Assembly (NCBI RefSeq): GCF_001411555.2
Contig: NC_049916.1
Span: 11,869,945-11,933,944, forward strand
Length of the DNA: 64,000 nt
Direction: 5' to 3'
From: Juglans regia
Lineage: Eukaryota > Streptophyta > Magnoliopsida > Fagales > Juglandaceae
Of this stretch, positions 24,066 through 34,922 are shown one piece after another. The stretch's first letter is position 1. Each line of letters opens with the position of its first letter. Both the position numbers and the translations under genes were made by a program. The notes under the pieces are model-generated. The model saw nothing but the letters and a program-made list of their open reading frames with translations. It made no database searches and had not been told where the DNA came from.

Positions 24066-24362
24066 TTCCATTTTCTGGTGATTTGTACTAGTCAGTTGTA
24101 TATAGGTTTCAAAAGAGGGTAGTGGATATTCATTGTGGAGTGAGGAGAGACTCTAGAGAGAGAGTGGATTTTTCACATTTATAGGGTAAGCCTTTAGTAA
24201 TTAGGGTTGGGCTTCAACTGCGATGGAGTTGGAAAGCCCAACTCTGAACTCCGACTCCGACTTTTATCGGAGTCGAAGTTGGGCTCCGACTCTAACTCCG
24301 ATTAGGAGCGTACTCCAACTCTGATCAGAGTTGGAGTAGGAGTGCCTGAGCGTCGGTGCCAC

Positions 24363-24364
<2 letters not shown>

Positions 24365-24398
<34 letters not shown>
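24365..24398. repeat. (AG)17 microsatellite
   Basis: 34 bases of AG repeats inside the left arm of the hAT-like element. Confidence 0.95.
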
Positions 24399-24402
<4 letters not shown>

Positions 24403-24982
24403 TTGCATTGGCTACCGTTGTCAAATGATGGCATAGTCGATGCTGCTAAAACCACTGTGATGATATGGAGCCTCTGTATATTCCCGTGAATGGTATACAT
24501 GTACTCCTCCGGTACATTTCTTCCTTTGTAAGATCCTCCATAGAAATACGTATAAAGAAATGGGACTGGGAAGAGAGTAGAGGCTCAGTGGTGAAGAACC
24601 AAAATGAATAAGAGCTCAGATACAGAAAAATTAAAAACTAATTATATATATGTGCATTGTTACCAATATATTCAAATTAGCCATCAATGTAAAGGAACAA
24701 CGGTCAAGATTGAATCTCGAAACTAACATTTACCGTTCTTAAACCAAAAGTAATAAAAAAAGAAAAATTTTGAAATAGATGAAAACTAAACAATGATCTG
24801 AAAAGTGAAAAGTTGAAAACTCAAAGAAGACTAACATCATTCATCACTCCTCACGAGGCCCCAGAACAAAATCTTAAAAAAAATACAAAAAAAGAAAAAA
24901 AATTGACACTGATTTGAAAACTAAAAAATCTACCAAGTCTACCTCTACCGTCTACGACTCTCTCTAGCCTTAACATCACCCC

Positions 24983-26554
24983 ATGAAAATGCACTGGTTA
25001 AGTTGGAAGGGTCTTGGAAAGGGTAAACAGGTTGGGGGTTTGGGATTTCGTGACTTTGAAGACTTCAATAGAGCTCTATTAGCTAAGCAAGGGTGGAGGA
25101 TCATCACCAATCCCCAATCCTTGGCCTCTCGAGTTCTAAAAGCCAAATACTTTCCTTCAAGTGACTTTTCATCAGCAAAAGTTAAAAGAAATGATTCTTA
25201 TGTGTGGAAGAGTATTACAGCAGCAAGATCATTACTATATGAGGGCCTTCTTTGGAAGATAGGCAATGGAAACACAGTGAAGATTTGGTCAGATCGATGG
25301 TTGCCTATCCCATCATCTTACAAGTCTCAGTCCCCTCCAAAGGTTCTCAACTCATATGCCACGGTTAGCTCTCTCATCGACCAAGACACCCATTCTTGGA
25401 ATTTACACCTGGTTCAAAATGTCTTCATTCCTAAGGAGGCTGCCATCTTTTCTAGAATTCACATTAGTCCCTGCAACAGGAGTGACAAGCTAGTTTCGAG
25501 ATGCACTAAGAATGGTATATTCTCAGTAAAATCTGCATACCATCTCCAAGTCTCTATGAATGGGATCAGTAAGGGGCAATCATCAGAATCGACCAAACAT
25601 GAGGCCTTATGGAAACTGTTATGGAAGCTACAAGTGCCAAACAATATCAAAATGTTTCTCTGGAGATCAGCTAGGGAAATCCTTCCCACCAGAGTTAACT
25701 TACACAAAAGGAAGATCATTGAAACTCCCTTGTGACCTATTTGCTTAATTCAACCAGAAACTGTTTCTCATGCTCTTTGGACGTGTAAGGCAGCCCAGGA
25801 TGTTTGGTGTAGTAGCTCAAGAAGACTTCAGAAAAGTAGGACTAACGAAATACCTTTTTTTGACTTGCTAAAAGAGCTTCTATCCACCCTTCCACCAGAG
25901 GAACTCACTAAGCTAGCTCTCACCGCAAAAGAAATTTGGTATAGAAGAAACAAACTCATCTTTGAATCCAGATTCGAGTCACCTCAACAGGTACTAAAAT
26001 GTGTGTCCAATTGCATGAGAGAGTTGGATGAGCCAGCAAGGAACCAACAAAAGTACTCTACTCAACATCAACCCCCAGCCAAGTGGTGCAAACCTCCAAC
26101 CAATTTCTATAAAATAAATTGGGACGCAGCCATCGACAAGGTCAACTGCAGGGTGGGCATTGGGGTGTCAATCAGAGATTGGTCTGGTCTTTTCACAGCA
26201 ACACTTAGGAGCCCAAGTAACTCCTTTCCTAACCCCACTCTGGGAGAAGCACTCGCTGCATTACAAGCCATGCAATTTGGAACTGAAATGGGATTACGAA
26301 ATGTCATCTTCGAAGGGGACTCACTCCTAGTGGTGAATGGCATAAACAGCCTAGCTGAAGACTGGAGCTCGGAGGGGCTGATTTATCAAGACATCAAGCA
26401 ACTTCTAGGCAATTATTCTTCATGGTCAGTTTCTCATGTTCCTAGACAGGCCAATGTAGTGGCGCACTGCCTAGCAAGAAGTTCCCTAGAGTTAGCTGAG
26501 GACTCAATCCATGTAGAGGACTATCCTCATTGTATTCACAATCATCTCCCTTGA
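24983..26554 (+). pseudogene. LINE-C ORF2 C-terminus: RT thumb/connection and RNase H
   Basis: The frame 24983-25735 reads MHWLSWKGLGKGKQVGGLGF, LLAKQGWRIITNP and FLWRSAREILPTRVNLHKR, the zinc-binding-like segment after the RT domain; a TGA at 25733 then breaks it. From 25865 to 26554 an RNase H domain is intact in sequence order: NWDAAIDK (first acidic residue), LGEALAALQAM (glutamate), FEGDSLLVVNG (aspartate) and RQANVVAHCLA near the end, where the final position is histidine rather than the usual aspartate. The first methionine lies in the target duplication, so this is not a real start. Confidence 0.82.
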
Positions 26555-26590
26555 GATATTTATATGAAGTATCTTTATCTCAAAAAAAAA
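24989..26590 (+). mobile_element. 5'-truncated L1 LINE (LINE-C) with 17-bp TSD
   Basis: A direct repeat AACATCACCCCATGAAA flanks the insert (24972-24988 and 26591-26607), and the 3' end is an A-rich tail. Only the C-terminal third of ORF2 is present, so reverse transcription stopped early, as is common for L1. The insertion interrupts the hAT-like element. The duplication still matches perfectly, which argues for a fairly young insertion. Confidence 0.9.
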
Positions 26591-27006
26591 AACATCACCC
26601 CATGAAAGAAAAATAGAAAAAACTCAAAAAAATAAAAAATAAAGGATGGTGAATTAAAAATTGAACCCAAACATAAACATAAAAAAGCAAAAGGGAGACA
26701 TAAGACAAGCGGATTGATAGTGATAGGCAGAGACAGAGATAGATGTACTGAGACAAACACAAAAAATACACTAAAAGTAATATAGACTTCTCTTTCTTTA
26801 TTCATCGAAGCAATAAAAATGGGAGCAGAATTTTAGTTTTTTGTTTTTTAAGTCGGAGTTTGGAGCCCAGATCAGCTTTGAACTCCGACATGAAATTTTG
26901 GAGATACTCCGATTCTGACTATTCCGACTCTATCGGAGTCGGATTTTGAGCGGAGGTCGGCCGAAGTTGGAGCCGACGAAGGATTTGCACAGCCCAACTT
27001 TAGTTA

Positions 27007-27576
27007 GATGAATTGTCATATGCAATTAATGAGGGAAGTATGAATTTCTTGGATTTATAGGATAAGCACTTTCTATTACTCTTGTACATATCACACTCAT
27101 GTACCTCTAGGCTTATTCCTTCGCAAACTCCATTGATTGGTCTATAAAATCCAATTTAGAGGTGGAAAGTGAGTTCTTAGTCCGCAATTGCCCAACCCTA
27201 AGATGTCCCTCCTAACCCTAACACAACCACGCCTCTGAAATATAAATATATGAGGTTTGTTCAAGTTGTGGGGAAATTATCAGACCACAACCATGATATC
27301 CTTTGATATATGAATAAAATGAAATACTTTAGCTACAAACAGATCATACAAAAGTAAATTCACAAATTGATTTAGTTTGATATGGTATGTTAAATTGTAA
27401 AACTACTTTTATTGTAAAGTAGATCTAATGTATTATTGGGTTAATAGGGTGGCTGTCACTACTACATGGTTATTTCATTGGATTCAGTTTTGTTGCTCGT
27501 GTTGGAGGTGACTGAATAAATTTGAATATAGGGTTTAGCCTCACATGAACCTTCTTGTGGTCTTGGCACACACAAT
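27007..27576. other. non-coding DNA with a MITE-like stretch
   Basis: No gene is seen. About 27328-27424 (CTTTAGCTACAAACAG ... TATTGTAAAG) shares its internal phrase CAAAAGTAAATTCACAAATTG with the element at 48365-48510 and may be a diverged copy of that family. Confidence 0.4.
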
Positions 27577-27579
27577 TTA

Positions 27580-27716
27580 GGTTGTGTTTGGCAAGTGAAG
27601 GTATTCACAAATAGTTCACTACTATTTATAAATTATTATTATTTTTTAACTACAATTCACTATTTTTTACTATTATTTACAAATTATCTGAGATCAGCCA
27701 GTATCCAAACACACCC
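27580..27716. mobile_element. Tourist-like MITE, family B
   Basis: 137 bp with TTA on both sides (27577-27579 and 27717-27719). Left end GGTTGTGTTTGG; right end complements to GGGTGTGTTTGG. AT-rich interior with TATTTATAAATTATTATTA. It is the smallest clear MITE in the window. Confidence 0.85.
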
Positions 27717-28188
27717 TTATTCTACACGTGGTTAGATGCTCCTCGTTCTTTTGGAGCTAAACCTCCTCTGTGTCAGTAATTTCAATCTGCGTGCTCGACA
27801 CATTGCCAAATGTCTCATCTTCTTAGGCATTTTTACACTTCATATTGGGCTTTTTATGTTGGGACCTTTAGTAATGGTTTTGCAATTGTGACCCAAGTTG
27901 ACTACGTATTATATACTTTAGAATCAATGAAACCTATTGATGTCATGTTTTTCAGACTTGGGCAACTCCACGCTGGCAGTGCTCGGACTCTTCCCTACAC
28001 GGAGGAGAAGGGGACCTCGGGGTCTGTTGTACCTCCAACGCTCAAGATAGTTTCAATGTAGGAGATGAAGAGATAAAATAATATTAGAGATAAGTGTAGA
28101 TGTTATTTATACTTGTCGGTCTGGTCTCCATGGTTGTGGGGTGTTCCTTTGTAGGAGATTGGATATTCATGATGTCCACTTGTTGTGT

Positions 28189-28400
28189 CCCAGGCCGCAT
28201 TGAATGTGGCGTGCCTTCTTCCTTAAGTATCTTCCGTTCCATTAATGCACGGTGTGAACTGCCCTAGATATTCCTAGGTTGCATTGAATGTGGCATACCT
28301 TCTCCTTTAAGTCTCTCGGCGCCACATTAATGCAGGGTTGCACCACCCTGCACATTCCCAGGTCGCATTGAATGCGACATCCCTTCTTCATTAGGTCTTT
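28189..28400. repeat. 84-bp tandem repeat, about 2.5 copies, in LTR-like DNA
   Basis: Units begin at 28189 (CCCAGGCCGCATTGAATG), 28273 (CCTAGGTTGCATTGAATG) and 28357 (CCCAGGTCGCATTGAATG), a constant 84-bp period. The surrounding 27950-28620 resembles LTR or leader DNA of a retrotransposon (CTCCAACGCTCAAGATAG near 28034, CCCAGGGAATAACTCCC near 28543), but no partner or target duplication was found. Confidence 0.65.
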
Positions 28401-29064
28401 CTCATGTTTTCTAGTTGGGCTTCCGACGTGCGCTCGACCAGACCCAATCTCATGCCTGGGTCCCGACCCAAGTCGTCTTAGCACACTCAGCCCTGCCTAG
28501 ACCTCACATCTAGGCTTCGACTCGGGCCTTTCTCCTGATCCGGCCCAGGGAATAACTCCCTTCATATAACCCCTTAAGACTTTGGGGCTTCTATTTTGAG
28601 CCGATCTCATATGACCCATTTCAAATATCCGAATGCACTAACGTCATGTGTTTGGTGTGAAAAAATATATATATTCAACAACACTTTTTTCATTTCATTT
28701 GATCAATGAAAAATAAACTAAAAATGTGTGATTTATTTATTTATTTATAAAGATTTTATTCGAAATAAGGTGTGGAGGAGATAGCCTTTTTTTTTTTATG
28801 AAGAGCCGAGAATCACCTGTCCACGAGTAATCCCATCCCGATTATATTAATAAACCCTCACTTATGGCGGAGGAAAACCGTGGTTACATACCAATACCTG
28901 GCATTACAATATAAAAATCCGAAACCAGATATTAAAAAAAAACCTAGAATATCTAGAGAAAATTACAAAAACAACCTCCTCACCTGCAAAAAAACCATTA
29001 GCACAACAAACATATACAATAAAATCTAACCAAACCAACACAACAACCAAATAGAACCAGATTC

Positions 29065-31507
29065 TTAATTCTGACAGCACCTCAAAGAAGGTAACCCAAG
29101 TTTACCCAACCGAAGTAAACCTCGAGGGACCCTAGGCAATTCTCCAGCTATATTCCAATCCATATTAAGACCAGCTGCCCCACTCCAAGCCAACCAGTCA
29201 GCAACTTTATTACCTTCCCTATAAACATGCCTAACTGTGCAAACCATCGAATCCATAAGATCAAGAGTATCCTCCCAGAAATCTTCCAAATACCATATGC
29301 CACATTTTCGTCTATTCCACCAAGAGATTACCACTTGAGAGTCTAATTCTATTTCCACAAAAATAATCCCTAGATTTTTACAAGCTTTAAGACCCTGCAG
29401 CAATGCTAACAATTCAGCTCTATTATTGGAACTAAAACCAATATAAGAATTAAAAGCATGAACCAAGTGACCCTGATCATTTCTAATAATAACACCCACC
29501 CCCGAAGGTCCTGGATTTCCTAGACTACTACCATCTGTATTCAATTTAAACCACCCTGGAGCAGGTTTTTGCCAAGTCACAATTTTAATAAACTGCCTCA
29601 CGGGGGGCTTTAGAAGGAATATGCAAAGCATGTAAAATCTGAAGATCATACATAGAACATTTTTTTACCTTTTTCATATCATGGCTACAAGAGCTCATCC
29701 AATTTTTGATCATTTGCCAAACCGCACTAACAGATTGAATCCGCCCCTCCATACGGGCAGTGCATCTTCTATGCCAAAGATGCCAACTAATAATCGACGG
29801 AAGTAACCCCACAAGAATCCCCACTTGAGAATAAGTTGACGCACGTCTTAACCAAGCTGTCACTGTCTCCATCCAAGTATGACCAAGAGGTAAACCAAAA
29901 ATATTAGCACAATAACACCATTTATTAAATGCAAACTCTCCTCCAAACAAAACATGGTTTTGGTCCTCATACTTACCTTCTTCACAGCAATCACAATGAG
30001 AGACAATCGGGACCCCAATCCTTCTAAGACTATCATCAACACTCAAAACTATGTTCCATGCCCTCCACATAAAAATCGAAATTTTAAGAGGCAACAACCT
30101 ATGCCATATCCATGGATGCCAATCCAAAGTAGAACCTCTAATTCTAATACAATCCCATGCTGATTTAGTAGAAAAATTTTCACTCTCATGTTTAGTCCAG
30201 ATTAACACGTCCGAACCCTCCTTACAACTGGCCAAAGCTTCAACAATATCGTCAACATTCTCTTGACCAACTAAAGAAATCAAAAGGTCCATATCCCAAC
30301 TATTATTCAGCATACCCTCCTTTACTGTAATCCGCGGATTCCCCACCATCTGGACCTCCTCCAATAAAGGACCCCTATCTTTCCATTTATCATACCAGAA
30401 AAAAATATTCCCCCCCCTCACTTTCCATCTTGAATTATTAAGCACATCGGGAATACTCTTCATAATCATTTTCCAAAATCTAGAACCTTTTTTAGTATCA
30501 ATGAGAGACCAAGGAGAAGATCCCACATATTTGTCTTTAAAAAAATTTGCCCATACGGATTTACCCTGAATTAAATTCCATGCAAGCCGCATATGCAATG
30601 CTTTTTGCATGTCCTCTAATTTACGCAATCCTAGGCCCCCTTCCTTTTCTGGCTTACAAATATTTTCCCACGACACCCACTTTTTTTTACTTTTACCATT
30701 AACCTCCCCCCAAAAAAATGTACTCATCATACGATTTAGAGCTTTAATAATTGATTGAGGAACCTGCAAAACAGCAAATAAATGTAAAGCCATACTAGAA
30801 AGCACGTGCCGAAGAAGTATTAGACGGCCACCTGATGAAAGTATCTTCATTTTCCAACCACTAATTTTTTTCCAAACTTTGTTAACCATTTCCTCCAAAT
30901 GCACATGCTTTAGACGCCCCAATACAATCGGAACCCCTAGATATTTAAAGGGAAAAGAACCTTCTAAGAATCCTGTCAGTCTTTTTAGGGCTCTCTTAAG
31001 AGCAACAGAAATTTTTGAAGAAAAATATATGGCTGTTTTCTCTTTATTAATCATCTGACCCGACCATGCTTCATACTTTTCAAAAACCAACAAAAGTTCC
31101 TTAACAGATTTTTTTCCCCCATTCAAAAAAATCACAATATCATCTGCGTACATAAGGTGCGAGATCTGAGGAGTACCTCTAGGTTGGGAGAAATTACCAA
31201 TCTTATGTGATGACACACTCTGCTTCAAAAGACGAGAAAGGACTTCCTGAATAATAATGAAAAGATAAGGCGATAATGGGTCCCCCTGACGTAACCCACG
31301 ACCACCTTGGAAGAAACCTCTCATCGTTCCATTAAGCAAAATAGAATACCAAATATTCGAAATGCAAGCACGGATTAAATCACAAAAAGAAAGGGAGAAT
31401 CCAAAACAGCGAAAAACCTCCAACAAAAAATTCCAATCTACTCGATCGTATGCTTTAGCCATATCAACTTTAATCATAATATTTCCTCCATGAGTGTCCT
31501 TATTCAA
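29065..31507 (-). pseudogene. LINE-A ORF2, C-terminal part (RT, RNase H)
   Basis: RT motifs in order: KVDMAKAYDRVDWNFLLEVF, GLRQGDPLSPYLF, the catalytic SHLMYADDIVIFL, then FKYLGVPIVLGRLK. The thumb/connection region has WKMKILSSGGRLILLRHVL and a C-D-C-C...H...F zinc-like patch. A frameshift at a G run near 29600 separates the RNase H domain (29065-29600): FKLNTDGSSLGNPGPSGVGV, NNRAELLALLQGL, ELDSQVVISWW and YREGNKVADWLA show all four acidic positions. The enzyme copies LINE RNA at a nicked target and the RNase H removes template RNA. The frameshift and the LINE-B insertion inactivate it. Confidence 0.9.
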
Positions 31508-31606
31508 ATGATCATGTAAGATATGTTTAACATGCAGAGAACTTAATTCTCTCTAAAGAATAGGGTTCTTGCTGCTGCACGGGGTCTGGGCTTTACGTGA
31601 GGCTGC

Positions 31607-33046
31607 ATGGCAGCCGTAGAGGGTGGCACTGGTCGGCCTTCCTTTGCCGATCTGGTGAGTGCAGTCCCTCAACCTATTCCAGAGATGCTTCTTGCACCCA
31701 GGGTTCCAAAGGTGTTGGAAGGTGAGGTATATTTTCAGTTTTCTAAAGAAGAAATAGCAAGATCAGCGGAACCTTTCCGCTACTCTGTAGTTCTCAAATT
31801 CTTGAAGAATCGTCCGTCGTTGGATGTTGTGAGGGCTTTCATTCACAGTCGATGGGGACTTACGGCCAATCCAGTAGTTTCTGCCATGAGGAGACCGCGT
31901 AATGTCTTCGTTCGCATGGTTAATGAAGTTGATTTCACCAAAGCATTATCACCGGAGGTTTGTGAAATAAATGGGCTATTCTACCGTGCTTTCAGATGGT
32001 CTCCAGAATTCAATGAGGATGCCGAGCCATCAAGGGTACCGGTATGGGTTTCTTTGCCAGGTCTTCCTCCAAACTTTTATCAAGAATCTTTCTTGAAGAT
32101 TTTGATGGCACCGATTGGAACTTTCATTAGACGTGATAATCCGACAAGGTGCGCTACAAGAACGGATGGTGCACGGCTCTGTGTGGAAGTGGATGCTGCA
32201 AATCCGCCTTTGTCTCATTTCTGGATTGGAGTGCCTGGACTTTTTTCTAGCCGAAAGCAAGAAATATTGTATGAAACACTCTCGGCTTACTGTTCGTCAT
32301 GCAAGATGCAGGGTCATAATGCTCGTAATTGTAATCCTGGTAAAGCTGGTAAGAAAGGGGGGAGAAAAGAGAGTAGGAAAGGCTTGTTGGATGATCAAGA
32401 GGTAGCGCAGAATGATGATAAGGTTGAAGCTCCTCTGCTGGTTCCTGTGGATAAAGAAACAGAGGATGCTGCGGTGGAAAAGGAGACGGAAGTAGCAGTT
32501 GCAGTTCATGTGCAGTTGGATGCCGAGAAGGAAGAATTGCCAGTGCAGGTGGCAGACCAAATGGTGCAGTTGGGTTCTGAGGATGAGGAAAAATCGGAGC
32601 AGATGGGAGAAGAAATTCCTTCGGTGATAAATAAGGTGGTGCAGTTGACGTCTCTTGTTGAAACAGAGGATGAAACAGATTTAATGCTACACGTTGGGGT
32701 CGCAGATGGTGCAGGGATGGTCACGGGTGCGGGTTATGTGGTGTCTAATATGGACGTAAATCAGAGTGTGCGTGCGGAAACTAATGGACCGATTATGGAG
32801 CAGATGCAACCAGTGGTGGATGAGGAAATTGATGAGGACGTTGATGAAGAAGTTGATGAAGAAATAATGATGGAAGAGAACTGTTCTTCAGAACCAGAAC
32901 CGGAACAGCATCTAGAGGTTTTTTCACAAACTAAAGACTACTTTACTGAATCTGAGTTGAATGATGGTAAAAAAAAGTATAATAAAAAAAAGTTTATTAA
33001 AATGCGTAGTTCTTCTCGGGTTCTTGCCCGTAATAACATTGCTTAA
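31607..33046 (+). CDS. LINE-B ORF1, RNA-binding protein (DUF4283 plus zinc knuckle)
   Basis: 479 codons, uninterrupted. The N-terminal half holds the DUF4283-like fold (FSKEEIARSAEPFRYSVVLK, LKNRPSLDVVRAFIHSRWGL, FVRMVNEVDF, then VPVWVSLPGLPPNFY and TRCATRTDGARLCVEVD). A CX2CX4HX4C knuckle lies at about residues 227-240 (CSSCKMQGHNARNC), followed by a lysine-rich stretch and a long acidic tail (repeated EEVDEEI). In plant L1 elements such proteins bind element RNA to form the retrotransposition particle. The start was chosen for its match with the LINE-A ORF1 start and the shared sequence before the ATG. Its stop TAA overlaps the ORF2 ATG by one base (TAATG). Confidence 0.88.
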   Translation: MAAVEGGTGRPSFADLVSAVPQPIPEMLLAPRVPKVLEGEVYFQFSKEEIARSAEPFRYSVVLKFLKNRPSLDVVRAFIHSRWGLTANPVVSAMRRPRNVFVRMVNEVDFTKALSPEVCEINGLFYRAFRWSPEFNEDAEPSRVPVWVSLPGLPPNFYQESFLKILMAPIGTFIRRDNPTRCATRTDGARLCVEVDAANPPLSHFWIGVPGLFSSRKQEILYETLSAYCSSCKMQGHNARNCNPGKAGKKGGRKESRKGLLDDQEVAQNDDKVEAPLLVPVDKETEDAAVEKETEVAVAVHVQLDAEKEELPVQVADQMVQLGSEDEEKSEQMGEEIPSVINKVVQLTSLVETEDETDLMLHVGVADGAGMVTGAGYVVSNMDVNQSVRAETNGPIMEQMQPVVDEEIDEDVDEEVDEEIMMEENCSSEPEPEQHLEVFSQTKDYFTESELNDGKKKYNKKKFIKMRSSSRVLARNNIA

Positions 33047-34922
33047 TGATTGATTCCATTTTGGTATGGAATATTAGAGGGGTGGGAATTTCTAGAATCA
33101 GACTAAAGACATTGGTGGGAAGATATAAACCGAAAATTGTTGCACTTTTAGAACCGTTTCAAAATTTAGAGGGTGCTCGTAAATTGGCTAGAAGTCTAAA
33201 TTTTGATATGGTTATTTCTAATGAGGTGGAAGGGGGGAAAATATGGCTTTTGTGGGATAGTATTTATAAGGTGCATGTTGATAAGTTGGGTATGCAATTT
33301 ATTTCCGTTGTTGTAGAGAATGGTGCGGAGAAAATTTTGATTCATGTGATTTATGCTAAATGTTCCTGGGTGGAGAGGCGCTATCTATGGCAAGAGCTTA
33401 GTAGTAATCATGTGGGTGTAGATCCTTGTCTTGTTGTGGGGGATTTTAATATTATTAGGAATGATTCGGAAAGGAGAAGAGGAAGACCTCGGCCAATTGT
33501 GGCTATGGATGATTTTAATGATTGGATTCATCAAAGGGGTCTTATGGAAATGGCTTCGAAAGGGAGTTGTTTCTCATGGTGTAATGGGCAGTCAGGATTG
33601 GCCCGTTCGTGGGCTCGACTTGATCGTGCTCTTATGGATAATTCTTTCAGTAATTTGTTCCCTAATATTATTTGTTCTTATTTGCCTAGATCTACTTCAG
33701 ACCATGCTCCCATGTTCATTGAGTTCAAGAAAGATCCTTTCGCCTATGGGCCGTCTCCATTTCGGTTTCAACAAATGTGGGTGGATCATCCTGATTTTCT
33801 GGATTGTGTTAGAAATGCTTGGAATTTACAGATGGTATGTTCCCCGCTCTTGTGTTTAAGTAAGAAATTAAAGCATACCAAGGTGGTGCTTCGGGAATGG
33901 AATAAAAGAGTATTTGGTCACACAATAGGGCGTATTGATGCCCTTGAAAAACAGATTGAGGAGATTGAGTTTCAGCTTCAATCAAATTGGGAGGTTAATT
34001 TGGAGAGAGAGCTACATGAAGCAGTCTCTAGTCTAGCTAGATGGAGGTATCGGGAAGAGATGAGATTAGCTCAATTGGCTAAGCTTAAATGGAAGTTGGA
34101 GGGAGATAGCAATTCTAAATTTTTTCATGCTTGTCTTATTAATAAAAGAAGGAAGAGAGTGCTGGAGATGAGATCGAATGGTATGACTTATGAGAGTCCG
34201 GAAAGTATTCATCAAGGGGCGGTGGAATTTTTTCAAGATGCATTTCGTGGAGAACCGCCCATAGAGCAAGCTAGACTGGAAGGCCTTATTGAGACGGTTA
34301 TACTAGAGGAGGAGAATGATTCTTTGATTAGGCCGCCTACTTTAGAGGAAGTAATTGAGGCAGTATCATCCATCCCAAATCAAAGCACTCCGGGTCCTGA
34401 TGGGTTTGGAGCGAGTTTTTATAAAAATTGTTGGGAAGTGGTTAAGGTTGATGTTTGGAAGGCAGTAGTGGAATTCTTTATGACCAAGGATCTTCCAAGA
34501 TTCTTCACGGCCTCATATTTGGTCCTTATACCAAAGATGGAGTCACCCACAGGTTTTGATAAGTTTCGTCCTATTAGTCTTTGTTCTGTTTTTTATAAAA
34601 TTTGCTCTAAGATTATTGTTTCTCGTCTATCTGGTATTTTACCTCGCTTGATTTCTTTGGAGCAAGGAGCCTTTATTCCTGGAATGAGTATTTTTGAGAA
34701 CATTAGTCTCACACAGGAGTTGGTGCAGTCTATAAATAAAAAAATTCATGGGGGGAATATTTTGTTAAAAGTTGATATGGCGAAAGCTTATGATCGGGTG
34801 GATTGGGGGTTCTTGATAATGGTTTTGCAAAGGTTTGGTTTCTCTTCTCAATTTTGTGAGTTGATTTATTCATGTATTTCTAGCCCTTGGTATTCAGTCA
34901 TGATGAATGGAACGGTTAAGGG
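33046..34922 (+). pseudogene. LINE-B ORF2, N-terminal part (APE endonuclease, start of RT)
   Basis: It begins MIDSILVWNIRGVGISRIRL. APE-type endonuclease landmarks are ordered as expected: WNIRG, LLEPFQN (glutamate), VVGDFNIIRN (D-N) and the C-terminal SDHAPM (D-H). After a linker, RT begins with SIPNQSTPGPDGFGASFY, FRPISLCSVFYKICSKII, LEQGAFIPG and the catalytic KVDMAKAYDRVDW, and stops at MMNGTVKG where the LTR element enters at 34923. The endonuclease nicks target DNA for target-primed reverse transcription. No stop or frameshift occurs before the break. The last few residues of the open frame come from the LTR. Confidence 0.9.

Larger units (their letters stand above)
24201..26998. mobile_element. 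hAT-like non-autonomous element rich in CTCCGACT repeats
   Basis: The left end contains TTAGGGTTGGGCT; the right end complements to GTTGGGCTGTGCAAAT. The flanks TTTAGTAA (24193-24200) and TTTAGTTA (26999-27006) form an 8-bp duplication with one mismatch, as expected for hAT elements. Both subterminal regions (24240-24350 and 26850-26980) carry many copies of ACTCCGACT and its complement AGTCGGAGT. There is no transposase. A LINE (24989-26590) has inserted in the middle. Confidence 0.6.
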
